A stretch of DNA of 64,000 bases from Craspedostauros australis. Taxonomy: Eukaryota > Bacillariophyta > Bacillariophyceae > Mastogloiales > Achnanthaceae. The stretch spans positions 806,001-870,000 of the forward strand of contig JAMXDE010000003.1 in the NCBI GenBank assembly GCA_026770025.1. The letters are read 5' to 3'. Made by a program: the position numbers and the translations under genes. Below, piece by piece: positions 44,449 to 55,009 of this stretch. The stretch's first letter is position 1; each line of letters starts with the position of its first letter. The notes beneath the pieces were generated by a model, which was not told the origin of the DNA, searched no databases, and was given only the letters and a program-made list of their open reading frames with translations.

Positions 44449-44619
44449 GGTGTCAGCGAAGGTGACAGTCGGAGTCACCAGACTTTCCTCGTCGTCGTTG
44501 ACAGCACAGTTGCGGTGGTGCGCCGTGTCATCATCTGAACAATCGTCCATCGTGTTTGCCACAGCTATCTCGGCATCCATCGATGGATTATTGGGCGGTG
44601 TTGATGTTGAGGTCTCCAT
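42317..44619 (-). CDS. Diatom leucine-rich repeat membrane protein
   Basis: Three exons: 44619-43755, 43538-42738 and 42516-42317. Donors are TTGG|GTACGT and CTCG|GTGAGT; acceptors are CATCAG|GT and CAACAG|AG; both introns are phase 1. The product is 621 aa. The N-terminus is cytosolic and acidic (DDCSDDD, runs of Thr and Asn). One membrane helix follows (FFFIMSAAAVVLGIVLM, about 120-137) and then a Thr/Pro hinge. The ectodomain opens with the diatom LRR cap (RYVAALLYFATGGDSW, VCDWNN, ALGIYCSG). About ten LRRs of the plant type (NNLVGTIPDELIDLPALLYL) come next, with a Cys-rich end (ADCSSGMDCTCCQSC). The exon-2/3 join restores the LRR wording NLEQLWLHNNE. It may act in adhesion or sensing; no kinase domain is present. 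Confidence 0.88.
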
Positions 44620-45776
44620 GGTCGCGCGCCAGGCAAGGGCTGTCGTCGTTGTTCGCAAAGATGATGTGAATCTGTACACGTATAATAGGCATGTAGAGTG
44701 CAATGGAACGCGGCAGAGTACAGTGGTGCTGTCGCAGGGTATAGGATGTGCTATTATTGTAGGTGTTGGTTGTGTCGACGCTCAATGCAGAAGGTATGAA
44801 CTCACGACGTTTGCCTCTTTCTTGGCCGCTGCTTTGTGCTGTCATTCGACAAGGCAATAGAGTTCAAGCCACAGAATACTCGCACCGTCACTCTGTTGCT
44901 TCTGTTCCAACAACAACAGCAACAACAAGGCGACACATCACATCGCTCTCTCGCTGCATCTCCGCACCTGAATGTGATTGCAGATTGTTCGCTTTCTGGT
45001 TGTGTCATGAGAGGTGCGCGAATTGTGTGACCAAAATTTGGATGCGTGGTGAAAGTTGTCTCTGCATGCGCGTTGAGAAACAGCCAATGCTCGTGTGTTT
45101 CCATGTCGCATCATTGGCGTGACGCTGCGCGAAGCTGACAACGGTCGGAGTTTTCCCTCACGCACAAAACAACAACGAAAGGACTTTTCGGCTTTTTCCG
45201 GAGTGGACACAATCGGACGCAACGTTTGTGTGTTCCCGTCTGTCCGTCTGTCCACATAGAACTTGATCCGATCGCGCAACAACAGAAAACAAAGACGCGA
45301 ACAAGAAACGGTACAAACGGTCGCCGCCACCGCCTCGCTTCTGAGAAATGACGGTGCCACCTCTGGAAGTTGTGAGATCGGAGAGGGAAAGTTGTCTCAT
45401 CTTCGATGCTGTACTTTCTCCGGCTATGCACAGCGATGCTTGGATAACATCAAGAGGAGAAGCGTGGAGCAGAGGACTCCTCTGTTGTAGGCATCTGTGT
45501 GTTTCACATGGGTTGATCGGATTTGATTATTAAGGTTTACTTCTACTTTTTGCACAATGAGGACACGCTTCCTCGAGTCTCTGTTCGCCGCTGTCGAGGG
45601 TTCGCAGCGAGGCAGGCCTTTCGTTGGGGTCGCTTGCGGTTCGGGAGTTGATTTCGTTTGGTTGGGGTGGAGTTGTGTTGCGTCCAGTCTTCACATGCAT
45701 GCGACACGCGCATCCACGTGTTCATTCGTCGAATGAATGAAGTGTGCGTGATGGCATCATGTTGGACGGTGGATGC
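44620..45776. other. LRR gene 5' flank and 3' flank of the PDZ-like gene
   Basis: No gene recognised. A CAA/CAG-type run occurs at about 44908-44930. Confidence 0.55.
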
Positions 45777-46502
45777 TTAGGCGCACATAGTGCAGAGGCT
45801 GTCCAGGATGGAGCTCTCGTCTTCCTTCTTCTCCACACCTCTCTCCTGGACGACTGGCTCTTCCTCTTCTTCCTTTGGCTCCTCCTCTTCCTCCTCGGTC
45901 TTCGATGGGGCGGCCTCTGGTGCCTGCTCCTGCGGTGGGTCCTCGGCGACTGGCTCGGCGGCTTGCTCTTCGTCGGCGGCGTCGTCCATGGTGGCCCAGG
46001 CTGGGTCGTATGCGGCGATGGAGACCTCACCCTCGGCGGCCTTCAGCATGGCAATTGCCTCCTTGGTGGTGGCGGGCGTCTTGATCCCGTTGATGGCGGA
46101 GACGATGAGGCCTGGCGCCAGGACAGATCCTTCGAAGAGACCGCCCTCACGGAGCTTGGTGACGACGATGCCCTTGCCTTCCTGTCTCTGCAGGGAGATT
46201 CCGCAAAGGGTCTCGGCGGAGTCCTTGGTGACGGTAGCGACGGCACCGGCGGCGATGATGGTGAGCTCACCGGCATCGGCCTCGCGGAGGAGGTCGGCGG
46301 CTTCCTTGCTCATCATTCCGGTGACATCAGTTCCGTTGATCTGGAGTGGGAGCATACCGGCAGCGATGTCGGTGTTCTCGAAGAGGCCGCCCCTGCGGAC
46401 GATGGAGATGAGGAGTGGGGAGTCCTTGCTGTCGCGAAGGAAGGCCAAGCCGACCTTGGATTCCTTGGTCTCCTTTGTAACGGTTGCTGTGAACTTGCTC
46501 AT
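45777..46502 (-). CDS. Small acidic protein with two PDZ-like domains
   Basis: A single exon of 241 aa from the Met at 46502 (MSKFTATVTKE); the upstream in-frame Met at 46730 adds sequence unlike the rest. Two tandem ~80-residue PDZ-like units: in the first, VGLAFLRDSKDSPLLISIV, GGLFENTDIAAGMLPLQING and KEAADLLREADAGELTI; in the second, CGISLQRQEGKGIVVTKL, GGLFEGSVLAPGLIVSAING and KEAIAMLKAAEGEVSIAA. Both carry the same 'GGLFE..-L..G..-..ING' core. A ~70-residue Glu/Pro-rich tail ends SLCTMCA. No enzyme domain is present. It is probably a cytosolic scaffold; codon use is strongly biased (GCC/GAG/AAG), suggesting high expression. Confidence 0.85.
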   Translation of the reverse strand: MSKFTATVTKETKESKVGLAFLRDSKDSPLLISIVRRGGLFENTDIAAGMLPLQINGTDVTGMMSKEAADLLREADAGELTIIAAGAVATVTKDSAETLCGISLQRQEGKGIVVTKLREGGLFEGSVLAPGLIVSAINGIKTPATTKEAIAMLKAAEGEVSIAAYDPAWATMDDAADEEQAAEPVAEDPPQEQAPEAAPSKTEEEEEEPKEEEEEPVVQERGVEKKEDESSILDSLCTMCA

Positions 46503-47829
46503 GTTGATTAGTAGTTGGTTGGGGTGTGTGGTGTGGTGCGGTGCGGTGCTGGAGGGGTGAAGGAATCCGGTGGGTGGAAGTTGTGGGTTGCGGATGTGAG
46601 CAATGAGGTTTGTGGCGGAGTTGTCGCTGTTGCTGTTTTGTGATCGTGTACGCACGGGAGCATGCCGCGTTCCTGGTTGGCTGAACGACGATGAAGTTGT
46701 TGAAGACGAAGGAACTCGGGCTTTCCGCAACCGCTCTTCCTTTCCTCACCGTCCACGTAGCCGTTACTGTTGCTGTCGCTGTCGCTGTCGCTTGCTCGTT
46801 TCTTTCTTCATTTGTTGCTGCCTGCCTGGTCGTTGGCTGGTGGTCATTTGTAGCGAGTGGCGGCGACGAGCGTGGGCAGGTGATGTGTGGCGAGAGATGA
46901 GCGACGGGTTGTGACGAGAGGTGGCGTGGCCATCATTGGTCCGAGGCGACACGAGATGTGCCATTCACAAGCATGTGCGAGCGCATTTACATAAGGATTT
47001 GTCGATTTATATTAATATTCACACATGAATAAAGCAATACAGTTTTTCACACGAGCAACAGACAGTTCGTGTCACATCAAGATGCTTTTCGCGAAGACAT
47101 CGCGTGTGTGCTTATCGACCGAGTTTGGCATTTCGTTGTTTTCGAGCCGTTGCAGCGGAGTGTCCTCGCCGAATTCTGGGTTATTCCATGCAAGCTCTTG
47201 GCCAAGATGGTCTTTGCGAAAATGACGCAAAAACACGTTCTGACTTCCACGTTTGTCCGGCCAAATCCGACTACCTCATTTGTATATAGGATCTATCTAG
47301 AAACGGTACTTTGAAAGGTTCTTTTGCTATGTGTTGTGGAGATATTGATCGGAGCAGCGATGGCACAAGCGATTCTGTATCTACTCTACGTAGCTCTGCA
47401 CAAATCATGCACCTAACAGGGATGCGACGAAGGCAACACTGGATGGATCCTCCTGTTAAACAGACCATGAGAGGCTGTACGTAAAAGATCATTGGTTAAT
47501 CTCTCTCTCTTGCTCTCTTTACGGTATTATGTGCTCGTGTCGCTGCCATTTGATGGGCGCTTCCTGTCTCCATGACTGCGAGCTATTGTTTTTCAAAGAC
47601 ACACACTCCGATTGCTAGTTGAGGCAGGAGCGAATGAACGTGAAGGTCGCTTGCATTTTCCTGGTCTCTCTCCTTCCTCTCTCTTTCTCGTCAGTACTTT
47701 TTGTCTGACGCAGCGCACAAGACGGAAGGCCACGGTGTGCCATGTCCAACCATCTATACTTGGTCTTTCATCGCACAGAAATGGCAGTCACCAACCTGCG
47801 CTTCAATGCGCTCATGACAATGCGACAGT
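46503..47829. other. Promoter side of the PDZ-like gene and 3' flank of the next gene
   Basis: No gene seen; two short (CT)n-rich stretches (about 47501-47520 and 47664-47690). Confidence 0.55.
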
Positions 47830-48402
47830 CTAATCGGTCACGTCAAAGACGCAGGCATTGTAATCGACGCACTCCGCCACCTTGCTCGTGAGACCGAGGA
47901 TGGCCCAGAAGTTCTCTCCCGTCTGCGCGCAGTAGACGCCGCGCGCACCCAGAGTGAGGATCAAGGCGCTCCACACCACGGTCAAGGCCACCTGCTTCTT
48001 GTTGATGGTGAGGTAATCCACCTTGTATCCCCCCATGCGCGTGTAGGCCCAGTCGTTGGGGTTGCGCAGGTAGGCATCCATCTCGGCCTGCGCCGTGTTG
48101 CGATCGACCTTGTCGCCGGCCATGAACTTGAGGACGGCCTGGTCGTAGTCATCGGGCTTGACGAGGCGCTGGAAGAATGGCTGCGGTCCCTGTCGCAACA
48201 GGCTGCCCCAGATGTCGTACCCGGCGGCGGCCGATTCGTCGTCGGACGAAGGGCTCCATCGCTCTGCCTTCTTGTCGTAGCGCGGGGCCATGTTCAACGA
48301 TGACGACGATCGTGTGAGCGACGATGCGATGGTCGTGGCGGTGAACGCCAAGGCGATGGTTGGCAGGCATGCCAGGATGCAGAACGCGATGGTGGACTTC
48401 AT
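47830..48402 (-). CDS. Small plastid-targeted membrane protein, unknown function
   Basis: 190 aa from the Met at 48402, the first codon before a classic signal peptide (MKSTIAFCILACLPTIALAF). The ALA|F junction and the following Ser/Thr/Arg-rich stretch are the diatom plastid presequence. The mature part contains YDIWGSLLRQGPQPFFQRLV, DAYLRNPNDWAYTRMGGYKV and one membrane segment (QVALTVVWSALILTLGARGVY), with four Cys near the C-terminus. I do not recognise the family. The pattern suits a thylakoid or plastid-envelope protein. Single exon. Confidence 0.82.
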   Translation of the reverse strand: MKSTIAFCILACLPTIALAFTATTIASSLTRSSSSLNMAPRYDKKAERWSPSSDDESAAAGYDIWGSLLRQGPQPFFQRLVKPDDYDQAVLKFMAGDKVDRNTAQAEMDAYLRNPNDWAYTRMGGYKVDYLTINKKQVALTVVWSALILTLGARGVYCAQTGENFWAILGLTSKVAECVDYNACVFDVTD

Positions 48403-49304
48403 GGTGCGGTGCTTGTCTGTGTTGAAAGGGAAGATACGGCAATCGAATATAATGTGTATGTCTCTGTCTCTCTCTCTTGGATGGAGTTGCGAATGTCTTC
48501 GTTGCTTCATTTTCGTTGGCGTTGGCGTTGTTGTTGGTGTCCGCGTTGGCATCTTTGGGGAATCTTTTTTGCGTCGTTTTGTGTGACGTCGATGTTTCAC
48601 GAGTTCAACATTGGACCGGTTCGACTCATCTCAAGCACATGGTCGTCGGAATCGAACTCCTTTGTTTCGAAAAGGTTCATAGGATCTGCGCCAAGTCATG
48701 GATAAATCAAACTCTCGCCAGCGCAGAGAACGTTCTGGGAGGCCGGAACTATCCTTGGCGTGTGATTCGATGCATCTGGTTGATCTGACATCAATACACA
48801 GATACAAGTGCTAGAGATAGTAACAAACATCTCCACCACCAACCACAAACACTGTCCGTCACATTTTTGCGACGTGTGCTGCGTGTTTCGAGTGGTGCTG
48901 TCGTTTGTGGTTTGGCATGTTCTGTTCAGTCATGTGACATGAGTGAGAGAGACAACACGCATCGCCTCGTGATGTGATGTGATGACACATCATGGGCCAC
49001 CTTGACGAATTGCAGAGCGGGGACCTCTCCCTCTCGCTCTCTTCACTTCATTCTGCCTTCTCTGTTGATCCAGCCATCCGGCAATTGCATTAATCAAACC
49101 AAGCGAAGATAATACAAGCAATCTGTTCTGCGAGGAGTGCAGGCCACACCCACAATCGCAGCTTCGGATATTCTCTCGACACATTCTGGACATACATCCG
49201 CATCCGCATTGGCAGTTGAAGCCGACGCATTAGACCATACCGCACCACACCATAGCACACCATCGAATACCACAGCATTCAATAGCATTCAATAACAGTC
49301 TGGC
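48403..49304. other. Divergent promoter region, plastid protein (-) / ADC synthase (+)
   Basis: Both neighbouring genes are read away from this region. No coding content recognised. Confidence 0.55.
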
Positions 49305-52300
49305 ATGAAACGTCCACGTTCCATGTCTCATCGACGCCGATCTTCGATGGAAACATCCTGGACGGCAATACCAATGACAGCAACAGCCGCAACAAAGGCA
49401 ACAGCAGCGCCTGCAGAGACTGCCAAACGAAGAACAAAGATGAACACGCGAGCGACGCATCTCCTATCCATGTCCATGGCCGCGCTGTGCACTTGCCTGT
49501 GCCTCGTGCGCCCATCATTCGCCTTCACTCTGCATCCATCACGACGGGCTTCGAGACACCTCTCCTTTTCTCCAACGGGCGCCAACGAACATGAGCGGCA
49601 ACACCCCGAGGAGGTCGTCAAAACGGAGGCGCCGGCCAAGTACGACATCCAGCTGCTGCTCATCGATCATTACGATTCCTTCACGTACAATCTCTACGAC
49701 ATGCTGGCGCAGCTGACGACGAAACCGCCCATCGTCTTGGCCGCCGATGCCTACGATCATTATCCCGATCATCTGGAGGATGCGCATGGCAATCGCGTGC
49801 AAATTGATGGCATCGTGCTATCGCCGGGACCCGGCACGCCCGAGGCTGTGTCCAACTTCACGAAGCAATCGATTCATCGCAATCCGGATTTGCCCATTTT
49901 GGGTGTGTGCTTGGGGCATCAGGTGTTGACGTTGGAGTATGGTGGCGTCGTCAGCAAAGCGCCCGTGCCGATTCATGGGCAGGACATGAGGATACGGCAG
50001 GCGCCATCTGAGATCGTGATGGATGCTGTGAATGGTGACATCACTGCTCCTGATGCTGATGGTGTTGATGTTGGTGCTGTTGATGGTGGAAACAATATCA
50101 ATGGCCATGCCATCGCTGCACAACAACAGCAACAACAACAGCAACAACAACAACAACAACGTCAACAACAAAAGCACATCACCGCCCTGTTCCGCGATAT
50201 GCCACCATCCTGGAGCGTGGTGCGGTACCACAGCCTGGCAGCCCTCGAACAGGAATTGCCACAATCCTTGGTCGTCACAGCGCGATCGGAAGATGATCAG
50301 GTCGTTCAGGGATTGGCGCATGTCACGCACCCGCACTACGGCGTTCAGTTCCATCCCGAAAGCATCGGCACACAGTACGGATTCGCCTTGTTGCAAAACT
50401 TCTTGACCATTTGCGATGAGCACGTTGGGTCTGTGCGGGACGATGTGCCGCCTGTGGCAGCAACCAAACCTTCGAATACAGCGGCAGCGACAATGACAAC
50501 GACTTGCAGTTACCAGGTGCATGCGTACAAAGTTGCAGCAGCGGGCAGGGCAACGCCGGAACAAGTCTTTGAAGGACTGTACCGCCATTTGCCATATTCG
50601 GTGTGGTTGGACAGCTGCGAGACGGGCCACATATCCATCCTCGCGGCACCCCTCCACGACGAGGATCGATACGAGTATCATATTGACAGAGTGTTGTCCG
50701 ATCAACCCGACATCCTAAGTTGGTTGGAGGAACGCCTGGGAGCTGCGCCGACTGATGAAGTGGCTATACTGGCATCGATCGATGATACAAATACGGATGC
50801 AAGCCACACGGTTTCGGAGGAGACCATCCAAGATGAAGCGCTGTTGCCATTCGATTACCGCGGTGGTCATCTCGGCTTTTTGGGATACGAAGTGCGTCAG
50901 GACACGCTGCGGTATCTGCAGGAACTGGAACATGGCAGTATCAACGAGCCCGCTAGCAATAGCAACGGTGCAACTTCGACAACGCCAGATGTTCCCACGG
51001 CGGCCTTCTTCTTGGCGCGTCAGAGCATGGTGTATCATCATGATACGCAGGAATGGTACCTCATCGGTATCACTGATTCCGACGACGACGACGATTCCCA
51101 ACAACAACAGCAACAAATGATGGATTGGATGCGTCAGACCGAGCATGCCTTGCAGCAGCTCGAGGCTACGCACAACGGCGATCATGATCATGATGGGAGT
51201 AGCAACGGTATCGACGGTAGCATCAACGGCAGCATCAACGGCAGCGTCAACGGCAGCGTCAACGGCAAGACCAATGGATCATCGTCAGTACCATCATCTC
51301 ACTTCGCTTCGCAATGGCCGAACGGCAGGGCAGGGTACACTGGGGATCACTCCCAGAGACTTGCGTTCGTACCGAACCGATCACAGGAGCGGTACGAGGC
51401 AGACATCGGCAACTGTCACAAACAGATACGGCTCGGCGAGTCTTACGAGCTATGCCTCACCAATCAGCTCGAGGCGGATGTCCCGCTGCGGAAGCAGGAT
51501 GAAAAATCACATGACAACGTCGAACGAACGCCTCTCAATTTGTACCGCACGCTGCGCCGGCGCAACCCTGCTCCGTACTCCGCTTACGTCAACTGGAATC
51601 TGCAGAATGGCAAGAACGACACGTCCGCCATGGCCATCTGCTGCTCGTCGCCGGAACGATTCATCTCGGTGCAACGACAAGACGATCAGACCCTGCGCGC
51701 CGAGGCCAAACCCATCAAGGGCACATGCGCGCGCGTGCTGCCCACCGACGGCCGCACCGTCCTGACCAAGGCCGAGCAACGCGAAGATGAACGTCGCGCA
51801 CGGTCGCTGGAGCTGTCCATCAAGAATCGCGCCGAGAATCTCATGATCGTCGATCTGCTGCGCAACGACATGTCCCGCGTGTGCACCATCGGCAGCGTGC
51901 ATGTGGCCAAGCTCATGTCCATCGAGTCGTATGCCACGGTGCATCAGATGGTGTCGACGATCCGCGGGACGTTGCCAGCGCGCGAGGACTCAGCGGTGAA
52001 TGGCAGTGATGCGCGCGAGGAATCCTCCAACGCCTGCATCGACTTGCTGAAGGCCTGCTTCCCGGGCGGCAGCATGACGGGGGCGCCCAAGCTGCGCACG
52101 ATGGAACTGCTGGAAGACATGGAGGATCATGTCCCGAGAGGTCCGTACTCCGGCAGCCTCGGATACCTGAGCCTCAACGGCAGCATGGACATGAATATCA
52201 TCATCCGCACCGCCGTGCTGACGCGAGGTCGGGAGGAGGAAGGCTTGGAGTACCATGTGTCTGTGGGTGCCGGTGGCGCCATCACGGCCCTGTCCGATTC

Positions 52301-52469
52301 GAAGGACGAGTACGAAGAGATGCAGCTCAAGGCATCACGTGTGGTGGAAGCCGTGCAGGAATGGGCTGGTCCGATTGCTGCGGAATCCACAACGAACGGA
52401 GATGCGGCGCCATCGGTAGTAGTCGACGGAGATCGAGAAGGAGCAACAGCATCGTTGCCGGTGCAATGA
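49305..52469 (+). CDS. Bifunctional aminodeoxychorismate synthase (PabA-PabB fusion), plastid-targeted
   Basis: A single exon of 1054 aa. A signal peptide (SMAALCTCLCLVRPSFA) ends before FTLHPSRRASRH, a plastid presequence; the Met at 49440 lies closer to it and may be the real start. The glutaminase half has HYDSFTYNL, GVCLGHQ (Cys 202) and a terminal GVQFHPES, interrupted by a poly-Gln run (about residues 274-292). The synthase half has SPERFISV, KPIKGT (Lys 805, the residue that separates PabB from TrpE), FPGGSMTGAPK, GPYSGSLGYLSLNG and YHVSVGAGGAI. The enzyme makes 4-amino-4-deoxychorismate from chorismate and glutamine for folate. The fused order PabA-PabB is as in plants and fungi. A Gly/Ser/Ile/Asn repeat linker lies within the PabB N-terminal region. 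Confidence 0.95.
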   Translation: MKRPRSMSHRRRSSMETSWTAIPMTATAATKATAAPAETAKRRTKMNTRATHLLSMSMAALCTCLCLVRPSFAFTLHPSRRASRHLSFSPTGANEHERQHPEEVVKTEAPAKYDIQLLLIDHYDSFTYNLYDMLAQLTTKPPIVLAADAYDHYPDHLEDAHGNRVQIDGIVLSPGPGTPEAVSNFTKQSIHRNPDLPILGVCLGHQVLTLEYGGVVSKAPVPIHGQDMRIRQAPSEIVMDAVNGDITAPDADGVDVGAVDGGNNINGHAIAAQQQQQQQQQQQQQRQQQKHITALFRDMPPSWSVVRYHSLAALEQELPQSLVVTARSEDDQVVQGLAHVTHPHYGVQFHPESIGTQYGFALLQNFLTICDEHVGSVRDDVPPVAATKPSNTAAATMTTTCSYQVHAYKVAAAGRATPEQVFEGLYRHLPYSVWLDSCETGHISILAAPLHDEDRYEYHIDRVLSDQPDILSWLEERLGAAPTDEVAILASIDDTNTDASHTVSEETIQDEALLPFDYRGGHLGFLGYEVRQDTLRYLQELEHGSINEPASNSNGATSTTPDVPTAAFFLARQSMVYHHDTQEWYLIGITDSDDDDDSQQQQQQMMDWMRQTEHALQQLEATHNGDHDHDGSSNGIDGSINGSINGSVNGSVNGKTNGSSSVPSSHFASQWPNGRAGYTGDHSQRLAFVPNRSQERYEADIGNCHKQIRLGESYELCLTNQLEADVPLRKQDEKSHDNVERTPLNLYRTLRRRNPAPYSAYVNWNLQNGKNDTSAMAICCSSPERFISVQRQDDQTLRAEAKPIKGTCARVLPTDGRTVLTKAEQREDERRARSLELSIKNRAENLMIVDLLRNDMSRVCTIGSVHVAKLMSIESYATVHQMVSTIRGTLPAREDSAVNGSDAREESSNACIDLLKACFPGGSMTGAPKLRTMELLEDMEDHVPRGPYSGSLGYLSLNGSMDMNIIIRTAVLTRGREEEGLEYHVSVGAGGAITALSDSKDEYEEMQLKASRVVEAVQEWAGPIAAESTTNGDAAPSVVVDGDREGATASLPVQ
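51206..51275. repeat. 12-bp minisatellite in the ADC synthase linker
   Basis: About five imperfect units of the form GGCAGCATCAAC, encoding G-S-(I/V)-N repeats within an otherwise conserved enzyme. Confidence 0.85.
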
Positions 52470-52844
52470 ATAAGTGGCAGAATGTAATACGAGTATGCAG
52501 AGTAAACATATAATGGTATTATACAAGTGAACGACAAGGCACTGATGCTTGGGGTCCTATTGTATTTCTCTCTTGAGGAGCAGAGAGAGTGAATGGCGCA
52601 AGCGTTCTGAGCGGCTGCTCTCAGTAGCTCGCAGTTGCTGGAGACCACGCTCACATTGGAGAACTGAGCTGCTCCAACAGACGCTACACTATCTCGCACA
52701 AATGTCTACCGCACAATCCACCTTGCCCTGCAACATGAAGCGATCACGCACATGAGCGGAAGACGGTATGAGTACTGCACCGTTGAGTCTGGTTTGAATT
52801 CTTTTTCTATCTCATGTTGCTTTGTTACGACGCTGTGGCAAGGT
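52470..52844. other. Convergent 3' intergenic region
   Basis: Between ADC synthase (+) and eS28 (-). No feature seen. Confidence 0.6.
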
Positions 52845-53222
52845 TTAACGGAGACGACGAGCTTCTCGTTCCCATTCCAGCAGACACAGGATGTCGCCTT
52901 CGCGCACTGGTCCCTTGACGTTGCGGACGATGGATCGTCCCGAGTTGCCACCGCTCTCGGCGTCCATGAATTCCACGCGGACCTGTGTGACGTTACCGGT
53001 GTTTCCGGTACGTCCCAAGACGCGGTTTACCTTGGCGAGCTTGACTGGTTGATCCTGTTGTTGGAGTCGCAGTGCCAATTGCGATTGTGGTGATAGCGAT
53101 TCGAAGGGATATATGTGGGGAGAGAGATCGAGAGACAAGGAGGATGGATGGTTCAACGCATCGTGAGAGACTACTCTGACATTCTGGTGTGCGTAACGAT
53201 CAATTCGTCTTGGCGCCTTCAT
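52845..53222 (-). CDS. RPS28: 40S ribosomal protein eS28
   Basis: The conserved part, 69 residues from 53054 to the stop at 52845, reads [41 protein letters not shown] and EREARRLR, unmistakable eS28. A splice acceptor (CTCCAACAACAG|GAT) sits immediately before it, and eS28 is normally 64-70 aa. The extra 56 codons back to the Met at 53222 are therefore probably an intron, with a tiny first exon upstream that I could not place; the start is uncertain. A 5-residue insertion (GGNSG region) lies between FMD and RSIVRN compared with animal and yeast eS28. It is a structural protein of the small subunit near the mRNA exit channel. Confidence 0.88.
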   Translation of the reverse strand: MKAPRRIDRYAHQNVRVVSHDALNHPSSLSLDLSPHIYPFESLSPQSQLALRLQQQDQPVKLAKVNRVLGRTGNTGNVTQVRVEFMDAESGGNSGRSIVRNVKGPVREGDILCLLEWEREARRLR

Positions 53223-55009
53223 GACGGCGTCTGCAACATTGATAGCGGCATCTTGGTCATGGTGCTGGTGGACAGCGCGTAGGGTGCGGATATGAACGCA
53301 TCACGTCGGCTGTTGGCTATGAAAACCTGCGAGGATGCTTGGTGTCATCATCGTCGTGTTCGTCGCCGTCATGGTGGTGATGATTCCGATGCCGATTGCG
53401 TTCCCCCACGATGATGAAATTTCTTGCTCCCAGTACTGATTCTACGCAGGCCCTACGTGACTAGTAATGTGGTAAAGCGTAATTTCGGGCACCACCAATC
53501 TGCGCCATGATGTTAGATGCCACCATCGCTCGTTTCCATCACGCCGCAATGGCCGCTCCATTCATGCACCACCATTGTCGATCTCTCCCATCTCATCTCA
53601 TCATGTCAACATCGTCTCTTGCAGTGCCGCCGCTGCCCGCTCTCCAACATACCATCTTGTCTGTCTATTTTCGCACGTGTGTTGTGTGTTTGTGGTGTGG
53701 CAAGGTGAGGCAAGGCAGTGAACGCTGTTTCGTCGAGGCGATCTGATTCCTCGCGTTGTTGCTGTTGCTCATGCTATTTGCAGAGTTTGTTGGTTTTGTC
53801 AATTCTGTCCTTTTTCGATTGAGCTCATGACCCATTGTGAACCACTTACTATGGAGACATCATTGATGGTACATTAATGGTGTGGATATACTTTATCACA
53901 GTATCTAAGTAAGTCGAACAAACACACGCTCACGAACAGCACAACTCAACGGACAGAGAAGAGAAAGAACAGAGGTGTTTGCGCCGAAGAAAGGAAAGGG
54001 TCGACCGGAAATCACAAACCCGGTGAGAAGTTTGGAATCGCGTCATGACGCAGAACAGCTGGTTCGGGAGAAGCGCAACTCTCTTCGCTTTGTCCGTGCC
54101 ACCGCTTGTTGCGTCATGATGACACCAAAGATACCAAATCGGACAATGAAACAAACACGATTGCGCATTTGGTTTCTCTGTTGAACTGTCCCAGTTTCTT
54201 ATGTCGTCACAGATGACGTCATGTGTGTCCCGATTGTCCACAACGATAATTACAAGAACACCGATGCGGTGACACATGAGCAGCTGATAGCGGTATCCGG
54301 GCAGAGATGAAAGAGAACAGCCAAAAGGCCGGGTGAGCGTTCCAGGATGGGACAGATGGAGAAAGCAGTTGGGAAGGAAGACCTGCGAAAGACATCAGGC
54401 CATACTTGTTTGCTTGGAACAAAGCATGATCATGGGATGCAGATAGAATCAACCGACAGGATGCGCCTTGTTCTCCATCAGAGAGGGAAGCCCTTCTCTC
54501 TTCGTGTTTGTGACTATCGTGGAGGGGGGTAACCGCGGTGTATCTCTTCCGCCGACGGAAACGTTTCGGCGTTGATGGGTCACTTGATGTTCACCTCATT
54601 GCGCGTGTCCGTTCTGTTGTGCGGATCGGTGCCGAGTTGCCAACAACGCATGAGACATCTCCGCGGAAACATTGAAGATGTGCGGGAAGGAATCGAAAAA
54701 AACTTACCGCTGATGGAGAAGAACCGAAATGCCAAAACGAAACAGAAGAAAGTTGCGCTGGTTCTCGCGTTGCCGCGGAGCAGAGTGAAGGCTGTGTGAA
54801 GCAAACAACGAAAAGTGTTCGCATGGCTCTCTTCCGACGCAGAGATGTTCGTAACAATAGCACAAGCGAAGCAACGACTGTCTCGGTCCAACACAGACCA
54901 TCAACAGATCGATCGGACATAAATCTGCAAATCCACAAACCTGCAACTCGGCAACCACCGTCCCAATCCAACACACATACCCCACCCTCCTCTCCATCAA
55001 CATATCAAC
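53223..55009. other. Intergenic region, no gene recognised
   Basis: 1.8 kb between eS28 and the ankyrin-like gene, both read away from it. It should contain the eS28 first exon and both promoters. Short ORFs are not convincing. Confidence 0.5.

Noticed and set aside
42607-44703. Single-exon reading of the LRR gene (698 codons)
   Set aside because: It reads through a stop-free intron and ends in a poly-Val/Ala tail from an unspliced second intron; the three-exon model gives continuous LRRs and the Cys-rich end.
45744-46560. Two ~255-codon plus-strand ORFs over the PDZ-like gene
   Set aside because: Explained by the strongly biased codon use of the minus-strand gene; no domain content.
48600-48720. 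tRNA-like T-loop (GTTCGATTCC on the minus strand)
   Set aside because: No matching acceptor stem, T stem or anticodon arm could be formed around it.
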